Below are positions 1 to 7,142 of a stretch of 7,833 bases of DNA, in pieces. A program made the translations under genes and the position numbers. The stretch covers positions 1 to 7,833 of the forward strand of contig MTOL01000455.1 in NCBI GenBank assembly GCA_002011685.1. The letters run 5' to 3'. Each line of letters starts with the position of its first letter. Within the stretch, counting starts at the first letter, position 1. The notes under the pieces were generated by a model. That model worked only from the letters and a program-made list of their open reading frames with translations, had not been told where the DNA came from and did no database searches. This DNA is from Deferribacteres bacterium JdFR-76. GTDB lineage: Bacteria > Zhuqueibacterota > JdFR-76.

Positions 1-2493
1 AAACCGCTTGCCAGTCCGTTTGTCGTAAAAGTGACCAACGTCGTAGGCGAGCCTGTAAAGAACCATCCGGTGGTTTTTCATGTTGTTTCGGGTAACGGCC
101 GTTTTCAAACCAACCAGGATACCGTGATTACGACGGTGACGGATTCACAGGGATTGGCATCGGCTGTATTGATCTGTGGTACGGTGGCAGGTAAAGATGT
201 GCAGGTGGTAAAAGCCACCTCCTATGTTGGGGATACGCCGCTTATTGGATCGCCGGTATGGTTTCGTGCTTCTGCAAAGTACCCGGGAGCGAAAATTGCC
301 ATTTTTCGGGGCAATCAGCAAATCGGAAAAATCGGAACAGTTCTTCCGCTTCCGCTGGAAGTGGTGGTCACCGATAGTCAGGACCAGCCGGTGGCAGGGC
401 AGCCCGTGGAATTTCACCTCATCTCCGGCGAGGGGAAATTGGATGGAAGCGATACCCTGGTGGTGAAATCCACCAACGTACTGGGCCGGGCCTCTGTGAC
501 CCTGACACTTGGAGCCCCGGTAGGAGCCAGCACTCACGTTGTCCGGGTTAGTGCTTCGGACGGTTTCAATCCTCTGCAGAATTCTCCCCTTTATTTTTAT
601 GCGTCGGTTACAACCACCGATGCGGCAATATTACAAAAGGTGAGTGGCGATGGCCAAGAAGGCACGGTGAATCAGGTGCTTGCCCAGCCGGTTCGGGTGC
701 GCGTTCTGGATGCCCATGGAAATCCCGTACAGGGTCAGGATGTGCAGTTTCGCATCCTGAAAGGCGGTGGGCAGATCCTTGGAGCGCAGGAGGATACGCT
801 TCTCACCGTACCTTCGGACGCACAGGGATATGCTTCTGTCCAATGGCGGCTTGGTACCCGGGCTGGAACGGGGAATAACCGGCTGGAAGTGCGGGCCAGC
901 AATGGCGTTCAGGAACTGACCAATTCTCCCATCGTCTTTGTGGCCACGGCAAAACCCGATTTGCCGGATCCCGACAGTTCGGCCGTGCATGTTACAACAC
1001 CCGTTGTTGCAAATGGTCAGGATCAAAGCCAAATAACTGTGGTACTGAGGGACCGGTTTGGCAATCCCGTGCCCGGTAGCTGGGTGGAAATCTCCGCTAC
1101 GGGCCAGAAGAATTTTATCACGCAACCGGCGCGGCCCACCGATAGCACCGGAACGGCCATTGGTTACCTGGCATCCATTTCTCCGGGAACAAAAACACTG
1201 ACTGTTCTGGACAAGACCCACAACATTGTCCTCAATTCCCATCCAGATGTGGTCTTTGTCGCCGATGAAGCACGGCGGATTGTTTTGTTTGCCGGTAACG
1301 ATCAGCGGCGCAACGTGGGAACGGTGCTTCAGAATCCGCTGGTGGTGCTGGTGACGGACGCTTTTGATAATCCGGTGCCGAACTATCCGGTAAATTTCGT
1401 GGCGAAAACCCCCGGCGGCTGGATTGTTGAAGAACAACCGGTGCGTACGGACAGTTTTGGCCTGGCGGCGGTTCATTATGTCCTCAGCGAAACACCGGGC
1501 ATCAATTCGGTAGAAGCCCACGCCAATTTGCAGGGAAGCCCGGTTATCTTCATTGCCACGGGGGAGGAAAATCCACCCTATCAGATGCGGTATGTATCCG
1601 GTAGCAACCAGACGGGTACTGTCGGGGCTGTTCTTCCGGAACCGCTGGTTGTGGAGGTTCTGGATCAAAACGGCAATCCTGTAAAAGGAGTGGGGGTTGA
1701 ATTTCAGTTTACGCTGGGAACGGGCTCATTTGTGGAAACAATGCCGGTTGAAACGGACCACCGTGGATATGCGGTGGCCCACGCCAGGCTGGGCGGAGAA
1801 GTACGGGCGTATGTGATTCAGGCTTCCGTAAGCGGCCTGCTGGGATCGCCAGTCACTTTCCTGGCCGACGGCCGACCCGACGTTCCTGCGCAGATTTCCG
1901 TTGCTTCTGGAGATGGACAGAAATTGCACCTCGAAAGCACCAGCCAGCCGCTTACCGTTCTTGTGAGTGACCGGTTTGGCAATCCCGTCCCTGATGCTGC
2001 GGTCCGTTTTTCCATCCAGTCCGGGGATGTGTCTTTTGAAACAGCACCGGATGTGCAGACAAACTCCAGCGGGTTGGCCAGTGTTGTGGTCCGGACCGCC
2101 ACGCGGTCGGGAATTGCTACCGTTAAGGCAACCCTGGCAGATAAACCGGAGGAGGCCGTAGAATTCCGGCTGGAAATTCTTCCGGGAGCTCCGTCGCAGT
2201 TTGTTCTGGTTGCGGGGGATGGACAAACGGCAACGGTGGGGCATTTACTCCCTGTTCCTTTGCAGGGGCGTGTCACGGATCAGTATGGCAATCCTGTTCC
2301 CGGCGAGCAGGTAACATTCATTATCAACAGCGGCGATGCCCGGTTTGCTGGAGATAGCGTCCTCACCACCAACGACAAAGGCCTGGTGAGCTGTAATCTG
2401 CGCCTCGGGGAACAGCCCGGGACTGTTGAAGTCATCGCCGTTGCCCAGAATGTGCCGGGACAGGTTCTTTTCTTCCGCATTTCCGCCGTTGTG
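1..2493 (+). repeat. Eight tandem Big_1-like Ig units (protein-level repeat)
   Basis: Approximate unit boundaries are 1-276 (left end missing), 277-609, 610-951, 952-1263, 1264-1563, 1564-1872, 1873-2178 and 2179-2493, a period of 300-342 bases. Most units share the plan G-(D/N)-x-Q...VG.(V)L..PL.V.V.D..GNPV.G..V.F....G.G, then a TD..G.A step, a G...V.A strand and a closing SPV.F.A strand. This is the bacterial Ig-like fold seen in invasins and intimins. The units have diverged strongly at DNA level, so the array is old rather than a recent tandem amplification. Unit 4 (952-1263) lacks the GDGQ header and instead reads 'VVANGQDQSQITVVLRDRFG', closer to classical invasin Big_1 domains. Confidence 0.85.
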
Positions 2494-3636
2494 AACCGGT
2501 TTCCCGTCCTCGCGGATATCCCGGATTTCCGAATTGCCGAGATGCAACCGCTGGACTTTGTGATTTCAGCAGACGATCCGGATCAGGATTCCCTCTACCT
2601 TACGCACGGAACGCTGCCGCCGGGAGCGTCGCTGGTTCAGCAAGACCGGTCTCACTGGAAATTCTCCTGGACGCCAAATTTTGAACAGGCAGGAAGCTAT
2701 TCGTTCTGGATACAGGTTTGGGATGGAAAGGGTGGGACAGACCGGGATACGGTAAACATTGTCGTGGAAAATGTGAACCGCCCGCCCGTCTTAACGCATT
2801 TCTTCCCACCCGCGGATACAACATTGATTACCGGTCAAAAGCTGGAATTTTCCGTCAAAGCGATCGATCCGGATGGGGATTCGATCCGGTATTACTGGAC
2901 ACTAAACGGCCAGAACGTTTCCAAAACTAGCCGGTACGAGTACACAGCGCCGCTAAATTTTACCGGCTCCGCTCAAATTGTGGTCTTCATAACCGATGGC
3001 ACCGACACGCTCAAGAAATCATGGATAGTGACCGTTAAAACGAATGTAGAGCTGGACTATTTTCTGGCGGAGTGGGATCCGGAAGAGATGGGGGTGCGTT
3101 TGTTGTGGATGGTGCGGAGTTTCCGGAATACACATGGTTTCACAGTGGTGCGTGCCTTTTCAGCGGAGGGGCCGTACAAAGCCATCAGTCCGAAACCGAT
3201 AGCCATTGAAAAGGCAGGAGAATTTACCTTCCTGGACCGCCATGTGCAGGCTGGAAGGCAATATTATTACAAACTGATTGAAACAAGCATAGACGGGCAG
3301 CAAACGGAATTCGGTCCAGTGGCGGTAAAGATTCAACTTCCAGAAGAACTGCGCCTATTGCAGAATTATCCGAATCCGTTCCATCTGGGTTCGGGATACC
3401 GGACGACGCGCATTCGCTTTGAGTTGCCCCAAGCGGCCCATATCGTGCTGAAGATTTACAATCTTCTCGGCCAGCAGGTACGGACGCTTCTTTCGTCCCG
3501 GATGGAGCCTGGTTTTCACCAGGTGAAGTGGGATGGAAAAGATGCATCTGGAAAATTGGTGACATCGGGAGTCTACTATTGCGTGCTGAAGATGGCGGAT
3601 AGGCGAGTGGTCCGTCGGATAGTGGTAATCCGTTAA
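1..3636 (+). CDS. T9SS-sorted multi-domain Ig-repeat surface/secreted protein (5' partial)
   Basis: The reading frame is open from base 1, so the true start lies upstream; the GTG at 31 sits inside an Ig-like unit and is not a credible start. The visible 1211 residues show, in order: eight Big_1/invasin-like units (about residues 1-831), two Ig/cadherin-like domains with DPD-x-DS motifs (832-1014), an FN3-like module (1015-1117; 'GVRLLWMVRS', 'YYYKLIETSIDG') and a C-terminal type A sorting domain (1118-1211) with NYPNPF, IYNLLGQQVRTLL and SGVYY motifs. By family knowledge, such C-terminal domains direct export through the type IX secretion system and attachment to, or release from, the cell surface. 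The Ig array is probably a stalk or adhesin; no catalytic domain is visible, though one could lie upstream. The ligand is unknown. The next gene starts 14 bases downstream. Identity as a T9SS cargo is secure; adhesin function is inferred. Confidence 0.9.
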   Translation, partial: KPLASPFVVKVTNVVGEPVKNHPVVFHVVSGNGRFQTNQDTVITTVTDSQGLASAVLICGTVAGKDVQVVKATSYVGDTPLIGSPVWFRASAKYPGAKIAIFRGNQQIGKIGTVLPLPLEVVVTDSQDQPVAGQPVEFHLISGEGKLDGSDTLVVKSTNVLGRASVTLTLGAPVGASTHVVRVSASDGFNPLQNSPLYFYASVTTTDAAILQKVSGDGQEGTVNQVLAQPVRVRVLDAHGNPVQGQDVQFRILKGGGQILGAQEDTLLTVPSDAQGYASVQWRLGTRAGTGNNRLEVRASNGVQELTNSPIVFVATAKPDLPDPDSSAVHVTTPVVANGQDQSQITVVLRDRFGNPVPGSWVEISATGQKNFITQPARPTDSTGTAIGYLASISPGTKTLTVLDKTHNIVLNSHPDVVFVADEARRIVLFAGNDQRRNVGTVLQNPLVVLVTDAFDNPVPNYPVNFVAKTPGGWIVEEQPVRTDSFGLAAVHYVLSETPGINSVEAHANLQGSPVIFIATGEENPPYQMRYVSGSNQTGTVGAVLPEPLVVEVLDQNGNPVKGVGVEFQFTLGTGSFVETMPVETDHRGYAVAHARLGGEVRAYVIQASVSGLLGSPVTFLADGRPDVPAQISVASGDGQKLHLESTSQPLTVLVSDRFGNPVPDAAVRFSIQSGDVSFETAPDVQTNSSGLASVVVRTATRSGIATVKATLADKPEEAVEFRLEILPGAPSQFVLVAGDGQTATVGHLLPVPLQGRVTDQYGNPVPGEQVTFIINSGDARFAGDSVLTTNDKGLVSCNLRLGEQPGTVEVIAVAQNVPGQVLFFRISAVVNRFPVLADIPDFRIAEMQPLDFVISADDPDQDSLYLTHGTLPPGASLVQQDRSHWKFSWTPNFEQAGSYSFWIQVWDGKGGTDRDTVNIVVENVNRPPVLTHFFPPADTTLITGQKLEFSVKAIDPDGDSIRYYWTLNGQNVSKTSRYEYTAPLNFTGSAQIVVFITDGTDTLKKSWIVTVKTNVELDYFLAEWDPEEMGVRLLWMVRSFRNTHGFTVVRAFSAEGPYKAISPKPIAIEKAGEFTFLDRHVQAGRQYYYKLIETSIDGQQTEFGPVAVKIQLPEELRLLQNYPNPFHLGSGYRTTRIRFELPQAAHIVLKIYNLLGQQVRTLLSSRMEPGFHQVKWDGKDASGKLVTSGVYYCVLKMADRRVVRRIVVIR
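2494..3042 (+). other. Two Ig/cadherin-like domains within the T9SS protein
   Basis: The first domain (2494-2778) has the putative-Ig (He_PIG/cadherin-like) pattern: FVISADDPDQDSL, LPPGASL, FSWTP, then AGSYSF and VWDGKGGTD. It ends in a VNRPP linker typical of such chains. The second (2779-3042) begins after the NRPP linker and carries 'FSVKAIDPDGDSI', 'YYWTLNG' and 'VFITDGTDT', similar to PKD/Ig modules. The acidic DPD-x-DS clusters resemble calcium-binding interdomain sites; that role is inferred. Together the two domains separate the Big_1 stalk from the FN3-like and sorting region. Confidence 0.7.
3352..3633 (+). other. Type IX secretion C-terminal sorting domain (type A)
   Basis: The last 94 residues begin RLLQNYPNPF and continue with a T.IRFELP strand, VLKIYNLLGQQVRTLL, GFHQVKWDGKDASGK, VTSGVYYCVLK and a basic RRVVRRIVVIR end. 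This is the FlgD-like beta-sandwich sorting signal known from T9SS cargo in Bacteroidota, Calditrichota and related FCB lineages. It is what places this protein outside the cell. The preceding FN3-like module (3043-3351) is the usual companion of this domain. Confidence 0.92.
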
Positions 3637-3637
3637 A

Positions 3638-3643
3638 AAGGAG
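3638..3643 (+). promoter_or_regulatory. Shine-Dalgarno site for the PAS/Cys protein
   Basis: AAGGAG begins two bases after the stop of the upstream gene and ends seven bases before the ATG at 3651. It supports that start over the in-frame ATG two codons later. The 14-base gap leaves no room for a separate promoter, which supports co-transcription with the T9SS protein gene. Confidence 0.75.
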
Positions 3644-3650
3644 AGAGAGG

Positions 3651-4283
3651 ATGGCGATGGAACGGGAGGAGGATGGGCTTCATCTGGAGGCCATGGCGAA
3701 AGAAATTCTGGAGGCACTGCCCATACCTGTTTTTATTGTGGACGATGATGTGGTTATTCATGCAGCCAACCGTACAGCTCTGGGCTGGGTAGACGCGCAG
3801 AAACAGCTGTCTGTCCGGCGCAGACTTGGAGATGAGCTTCACTGCATTCACTCTTTTGATGTGGAAGAAGGATGTGGGCGGGGTCCGTATTGCCAGGATT
3901 GCCCGATCCGCCGGGCCGTAGGTGTGGCATTTCACCGCGGCGAAACGGTACACCGGACGGTTGAAGTGGAACTGCTGCAAAACGGCAAAACCCGCAAATA
4001 TGTGTGGCTGATTTTGACTCATCCGCTTGTTCATTCTAACGGCGAAACCTATGTTGTTCTCTCAGTTCAGGATACAACAGAATTGCACCGGCTGCGCGGA
4101 CTTCTGCCCATCTGTGCCAACTGTAAGAAAATCCGCGATGATGACGGCTACTGGCGACAGGTAGAAGACTATTTTCATGAACACACGGGTGCAGAATTCA
4201 CGCACGCATTGTGTGAGGACTGTGTCCGCCAGCTCTATCCAGGCCTGGCGGAGGATCTGCTGGACGAAAACGGCGGTGACTAA
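3651..4283 (+). CDS. Stand-alone PAS-domain protein with two four-cysteine motifs
   Basis: This soluble 210-residue protein has no signal peptide or membrane segment. Residues about 12-145 look like a PAS domain: 'ILEALPIPVFIVDDDVVIHAAN' at the front (seen at 19-40) and 'VVLSVQDTTEL' as the closing strand. Inside it is a cysteine motif, C65, C75 (GCG), C81 and C84 followed by IRRAV. The tail (about 150-197) reads LLPICANCKKIRDDDGYW and ends with LCEDCVRQLYP, giving C155/C158 and C188/C191. I recall this tail as a recurring C-terminal module on bacterial PAS and receiver proteins; its function is not established as far as I know. All eight cysteines fall in these two sets, suggesting two metal or redox centres (Zn or Fe-S; inferred). 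There is no kinase, receiver, GGDEF or DNA-binding domain, so the output must be a partner protein or the tail itself. It is probably expressed with the preceding surface-protein gene. Confidence 0.82.
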   Translation: MAMEREEDGLHLEAMAKEILEALPIPVFIVDDDVVIHAANRTALGWVDAQKQLSVRRRLGDELHCIHSFDVEEGCGRGPYCQDCPIRRAVGVAFHRGETVHRTVEVELLQNGKTRKYVWLILTHPLVHSNGETYVVLSVQDTTELHRLRGLLPICANCKKIRDDDGYWRQVEDYFHEHTGAEFTHALCEDCVRQLYPGLAEDLLDENGGD

Positions 4284-4446
4284 TGCCGTTCCGGAGGATT
4301 CCTGGATAAGGGTCGAGATCTTCCCTTCCTGTGACATTCAGATACCGCTGCGTTTTTTGTTGTGCTCCATACATCCCGTCTGCCAGTTCCTTCCAAAAAT
4401 CTTCTCTCCAGCCGGATTCTAAATGTGCCTTCCTCTTTTCTTTCCG

Positions 4447-4474
4447 TTGATTTTCTTCCGCCATTCACTATATT
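4447..4474 (+). promoter_or_regulatory. Candidate sigma-70-type promoter upstream of the rRNA methyltransferase
   Basis: TTGATT (4447-4452) and TATATT (4469-4474) are separated by 16 bases and lie 45 bases before the ATG at 4519. Both hexamers are close to the TTGACA/TATAAT consensus. It is placed where a promoter for the downstream genes would be expected, in the only real intergenic gap. Many FCB bacteria use a divergent -33/-7 consensus, so this match is suggestive only. Confidence 0.4.
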
Positions 4475-4509
4475 TTGGTTGCACCGCTGGTTGAAGTGCG
4501 CATGCGGGA

Positions 4510-4515
4510 AAGGAG
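4510..4515 (+). promoter_or_regulatory. Shine-Dalgarno site for the rRNA methyltransferase
   Basis: AAGGAG ends only three bases before the ATG at 4519, closer than the usual 5-9. No better in-frame start is nearby, and the TRAM-like N-terminus begins directly after this ATG, so the start is kept. Confidence 0.55.
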
Positions 4516-4518
4516 AAA

Positions 4519-5925
4519 ATGGCCCGAAAAGGCGATATTGTTCATCTTGTTATCGAGGATGTAACGTTCGGTTCGGAAGGGATTGCGCGGCTGGACGGAC
4601 AGGTGGTTTTTGTTCCGGCTGCCCTGCCAGGCGAGGAAGTGGAGGCCCGAATTGTCCAAAGAAAACGGGATTTTTTGCGGGCCCAGATTGTTGAATGGAA
4701 AACCCGGTCCGGTCACCGATTACAACCGCCCTGCCCGCACTTTGCTTTTTGCGGCGGGTGTGTCTGGCAGGATGTTGCCTATGAATATCAGCTACAGCTG
4801 AAACACCGGATTGTTGCTGAAACCCTGCGGCGCATTGGTGGTTTCGGCGAGGTGCCGATTCATCCCGTTCTCGCCTCGCCGCAGGCATTCCGCTACCGAA
4901 ACAAAATGGAATTTTCCTTTTCGGCCCACAGGTGGATTCTACCCGACGAGCCGGACCCGCTGCCCAAACCGCGGGATTTTGCCCTAGGGTTTCATATTCC
5001 CGGCCGCTACGATAAAGTGCTGGACATCGATGCCTGCTGGCTACAGTCTGAAGAAAACGACCAGATTTTGCAGGCGGTGAAGGCGTTTGCCCTGGAAAGC
5101 GGCAAAACTCCATGGAATACGCGAACACGTTCCGGTTTCTGGCGCTTTCTGGTGCTGCGCGAAGGGAAAAACACCGGCCAGCGGATGATCAATCTTGTAA
5201 CCTATGAACATGACTCAGAGATCAACCGGCGGTTTTTGGCATTTGCTGCTTTGCACAGCCTGCCTTATACCACGCTGGTGAATAACGCTACGAAATCGCT
5301 GGGGGGCGTCGCATTTGGAGAGTCGGAGGTTGTGCTGGACGGCCCGGGAATCATTCATGAAACCCTGGGAAAATTTACGTTTGAGATCAGTGCCAATTCG
5401 TTTTTTCAAACCAACAGCCTCCAGGCGGAAAACCTGTACCGGAAGGCAGTGGAATTCGCCCGGCTAACTGGAGCCGAAACCGTGTTCGATCTGTATTGCG
5501 GTACGGGAAGCATTGCCATTTTTGTGTCGCCCTACGCCCGGAGGGTGGTGGGGATTGAATTAGTTGAAGCGGCAGTAACTAACGCCCGGCGCAATGCCGC
5601 GCTAAACGGAGTAAACAACTGCACATTCGAGGTAGGCGATATCGGCAAGGAGTTCCGCCGGGCCTGGCGTTATGAAGAACGTTATGCGAAGCCAGATGTG
5701 GTGATTGTGGACCCGCCGCGGGCCGGGGTGCACCCAAATGGGCTTAAAGGTATCCTGGCCCTCAAACCGGAGCGGGTTGTCTATGTCTCGTGCAATCCCT
5801 CCACTTTCGCCCGTGATGCCCGTTTCCTTGTGGACTCAGGGTACGATCTGGTGCAGGTGCAACCGGTGGACATGTTCCCGCACACTGCCCATATTGAGCT
5901 GGTGGCCGAGCTGGTGAAACGGTAG
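4519..5925 (+). CDS. rlmD: 23S rRNA (uracil-C5)-methyltransferase, RlmD/RumA type
   Basis: This complete 468-residue enzyme uses S-adenosylmethionine to methylate carbon 5 of a uridine in RNA, probably 23S rRNA U1939 by family (cytoplasmic). An N-terminal TRAM-like RNA-binding domain spans about 1-60. The 4Fe-4S ligands are C72-x5-C78-x2-C81 and, later, C173, the same spacing as RumA. The FFQTN motif is at 295-299, SAM motif I (DLYCGTGS) at 324-331 and IVDPPRAGVHP at 396-406. The catalytic nucleophile is C425 in VSCNPSTFARD, and the general-base glutamate is E460 in HIE. All key residues are present and the length fits the RlmD/RlmCD group. Within the TrmA/RlmC/RlmD family the exact uridine (U1939, U747 or both, or tRNA U54) cannot be settled from sequence alone, although the Fe-S cysteines plus TRAM domain favour rRNA. 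Two antiporter genes follow after 26 bases. Confidence 0.93.
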   Translation: MARKGDIVHLVIEDVTFGSEGIARLDGQVVFVPAALPGEEVEARIVQRKRDFLRAQIVEWKTRSGHRLQPPCPHFAFCGGCVWQDVAYEYQLQLKHRIVAETLRRIGGFGEVPIHPVLASPQAFRYRNKMEFSFSAHRWILPDEPDPLPKPRDFALGFHIPGRYDKVLDIDACWLQSEENDQILQAVKAFALESGKTPWNTRTRSGFWRFLVLREGKNTGQRMINLVTYEHDSEINRRFLAFAALHSLPYTTLVNNATKSLGGVAFGESEVVLDGPGIIHETLGKFTFEISANSFFQTNSLQAENLYRKAVEFARLTGAETVFDLYCGTGSIAIFVSPYARRVVGIELVEAAVTNARRNAALNGVNNCTFEVGDIGKEFRRAWRYEERYAKPDVVIVDPPRAGVHPNGLKGILALKPERVVYVSCNPSTFARDARFLVDSGYDLVQVQPVDMFPHTAHIELVAELVKR

Positions 5926-5942
5926 GATTGTAGCGCAGGGAT

Positions 5943-5946
5943 GGAG
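5943..5946 (+). promoter_or_regulatory. Shine-Dalgarno site supporting a GTG start
   Basis: GGAG within GGAGAGGG ends five bases before the GTG at 5952. It decides this start for the first antiporter: the ATG at 5941 is in another frame and stops after four codons. The 26-base gap shows no terminator, so read-through from the methyltransferase gene is likely. Confidence 0.6.
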
Positions 5947-5951
5947 AGGGT

Positions 5952-7142
5952 GTGACGGCAGCACAACTGTTTGTTTTGATTCTTGTTTTCGGTTACGTCG
6001 GATCGCGGCTCATTTTTTCCCGGATTCAGCTTCCCAGACGGGAGCAGCATTTTTTCCTGATGGGAGGCGAATATCTCCTGGCGGGTTTTCTTCTGGGACC
6101 GTCGGTGCTGAATGTACTGAGCCGCGATATCTTGCAGAGCCTCTCTCCAGTTATTTTTGTGGGGATCGGCTGGCTGGGAATGCTGCTGGGAATTCAGCTC
6201 CCGCTGCGCAATCTGCGGCGGTTCCCTCCTGCCATGTTCCTTTTTCTGCTGGTAGAAAACGTTGTGTTTCTGGCACTAATGGTTGGATCCATCTGGCTCT
6301 TTCAGCGCTTTCGGCTTCTGGGTTTCCGCGCGAACGGAGAATTCCTGCTGATCTGGCTGGGTGCTCTTGCCGCGACCTCTCCCACCGCGCTGGCGGTTCT
6401 ATCCCGCCAGTTCCGGGTACCCATGCGGTTCACTTTTCTGGCGAGGTTCCTCAGCTCCCTGGACGGGCTGTTTGCTATTCTCTTTGTAGGAATTGTGTAC
6501 GGCCTGGTTCATCCGGAGCAACTATTGCTTGGGATTTCACCAGGAAAGCTGGGATGGATTCTGCTGAGTGTAGGGTTGGGAACTGTGGGTGCCTTTTTCT
6601 TCCATTGGATGCTTTTTATCGTCCGCGATGAAAATGAAATGATTTTGGTTTCGATGGGGGTGATTGTGTATGCGGCGGGAGTAGCTCTGCTGTTTAGGCT
6701 TTCGCCTCTGTTTGTTGCATTTGTGTTGGGTGCCGTTCTGGCAAATCTGTCTACAAAGGAAACTCACCTGTCTCACCTGCTGAGCGCTACGGAGAAACCG
6801 TTTTACATTGTTTTTCTGATTTTTGCCGGCAGCCTGGTGGAATTTTCGCATCCGGGTATTCCTCTGGCGGCGGTTTTGCTGTATGTTTTGCGTCTTCTCT
6901 GGAAAATTGCGGGGAATGCTACGGCAACCCTTGTGGTGAAAGATCTGCGGTCGCCGCAGGCCAGCGGATTGCCGCTTTGTTCCATTGCGGGCCTTTCCCT
7001 GGCTATTGCCCTGGAGTATGCAATCTTGTTTCCCGGAGAGGCATCTTCGTACATGCTGGGAACTTTTGTGGTGCTGGTGGTCGTAAATCAGATGATCTCT
7101 CCCTTGATACTTCGGACCTGGATCCAGCGGGTGAGGAGCTAA
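5952..7142 (+). CDS. Cation/proton antiporter family membrane protein (first of a pair)
   Basis: This 396-residue inner-membrane protein has about 12-13 hydrophobic segments and no soluble regulatory domain, matching the Na+/H+ exchanger (CPA) core. Recognisable features are TM segment 'LLAGFLLGPSVLNVL' (42-56), 'GWLGMLLGIQL' (73-83), an unwound-helix motif ATSPTALAVL (141-150), then SSLDGLFAILFVG (168-180) with D171 as the likely ion-binding aspartate. Later come FVLGAVLANLS (257-267), EKPFYIVFLIFAGSLVEF (281-298), basic residues R314 and K318 in a helix, and GLSLAIALEY (347-356). In canonical members the residue before the aspartate is D, N or Q; here it is L170. The protein presumably exchanges Na+ or K+ for H+, but ion choice cannot be read. 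It starts with GTG and its stop overlaps the start of a second antiporter gene by one base. It has no KTN/TrkA domain. Confidence 0.85.
   Translation: MTAAQLFVLILVFGYVGSRLIFSRIQLPRREQHFFLMGGEYLLAGFLLGPSVLNVLSRDILQSLSPVIFVGIGWLGMLLGIQLPLRNLRRFPPAMFLFLLVENVVFLALMVGSIWLFQRFRLLGFRANGEFLLIWLGALAATSPTALAVLSRQFRVPMRFTFLARFLSSLDGLFAILFVGIVYGLVHPEQLLLGISPGKLGWILLSVGLGTVGAFFFHWMLFIVRDENEMILVSMGVIVYAAGVALLFRLSPLFVAFVLGAVLANLSTKETHLSHLLSATEKPFYIVFLIFAGSLVEFSHPGIPLAAVLLYVLRLLWKIAGNATATLVVKDLRSPQASGLPLCSIAGLSLAIALEYAILFPGEASSYMLGTFVVLVVVNQMISPLILRTWIQRVRS
7133..7138 (+). promoter_or_regulatory. Shine-Dalgarno site for the second antiporter, inside the first gene
   Basis: GAGGAG lies within the last codons of the first antiporter gene and ends three bases before the ATG at 7142. 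With the TAATG stop/start overlap this indicates translational coupling of the two genes. Confidence 0.6.

Larger units (their letters stand above)
4284..4518. other. Intergenic region, pyrimidine-rich on + strand
   Basis: These 235 bases form the only sizeable gap. From about 4370 to 4465 the + strand is dominated by C and T (for example TTCCTTCC and TTCCTCTTTTCTTTCC), so any leftward transcript would be purine-rich. The right end carries a candidate promoter for the methyltransferase gene. A minus-strand reading frame (4464 down to 4198) crosses the gap but lacks a ribosome-binding site and is treated as unproven. I found no convincing rho-independent terminator after the PAS gene. Confidence 0.6.

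Noticed and set aside
31..33. GTG at 31 as the start of the Ig-repeat gene
   Set aside because: The frame is open from base 1 and the ten upstream codons (KPLASPFVVK) continue the Ig-unit pattern seen in the other units, so the gene is cut by the window edge.
631..1668. Long antisense open frame of 345 codons opposite the Ig array
   Set aside because: It lies entirely opposite clear Big_1 units, its translation is low-complexity and unlike any family I know, and it arises from repeated codon patterns in the sense gene.
4269..4290. Inverted repeat AACGGC/GCCGTT spanning the stop of the PAS gene, considered as a terminator
   Set aside because: The stem is only six base pairs with a ten-base loop, and no T-run follows it.
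4353..4358. Run of six T's in the intergenic gap, considered as the end of an intrinsic terminator
   Set aside because: No GC-rich stem precedes it.
4550..5128. Antisense 192-codon frame opposite the methyltransferase gene
   Set aside because: It is opposite a well-conserved enzyme with all motifs intact and shows no recognisable protein features.
5941..5955. ATG at 5941 as an alternative start for the first antiporter
   Set aside because: It is in a different frame and reaches a stop after four codons; GTG at 5952 has a Shine-Dalgarno site and gives the full first membrane segment.
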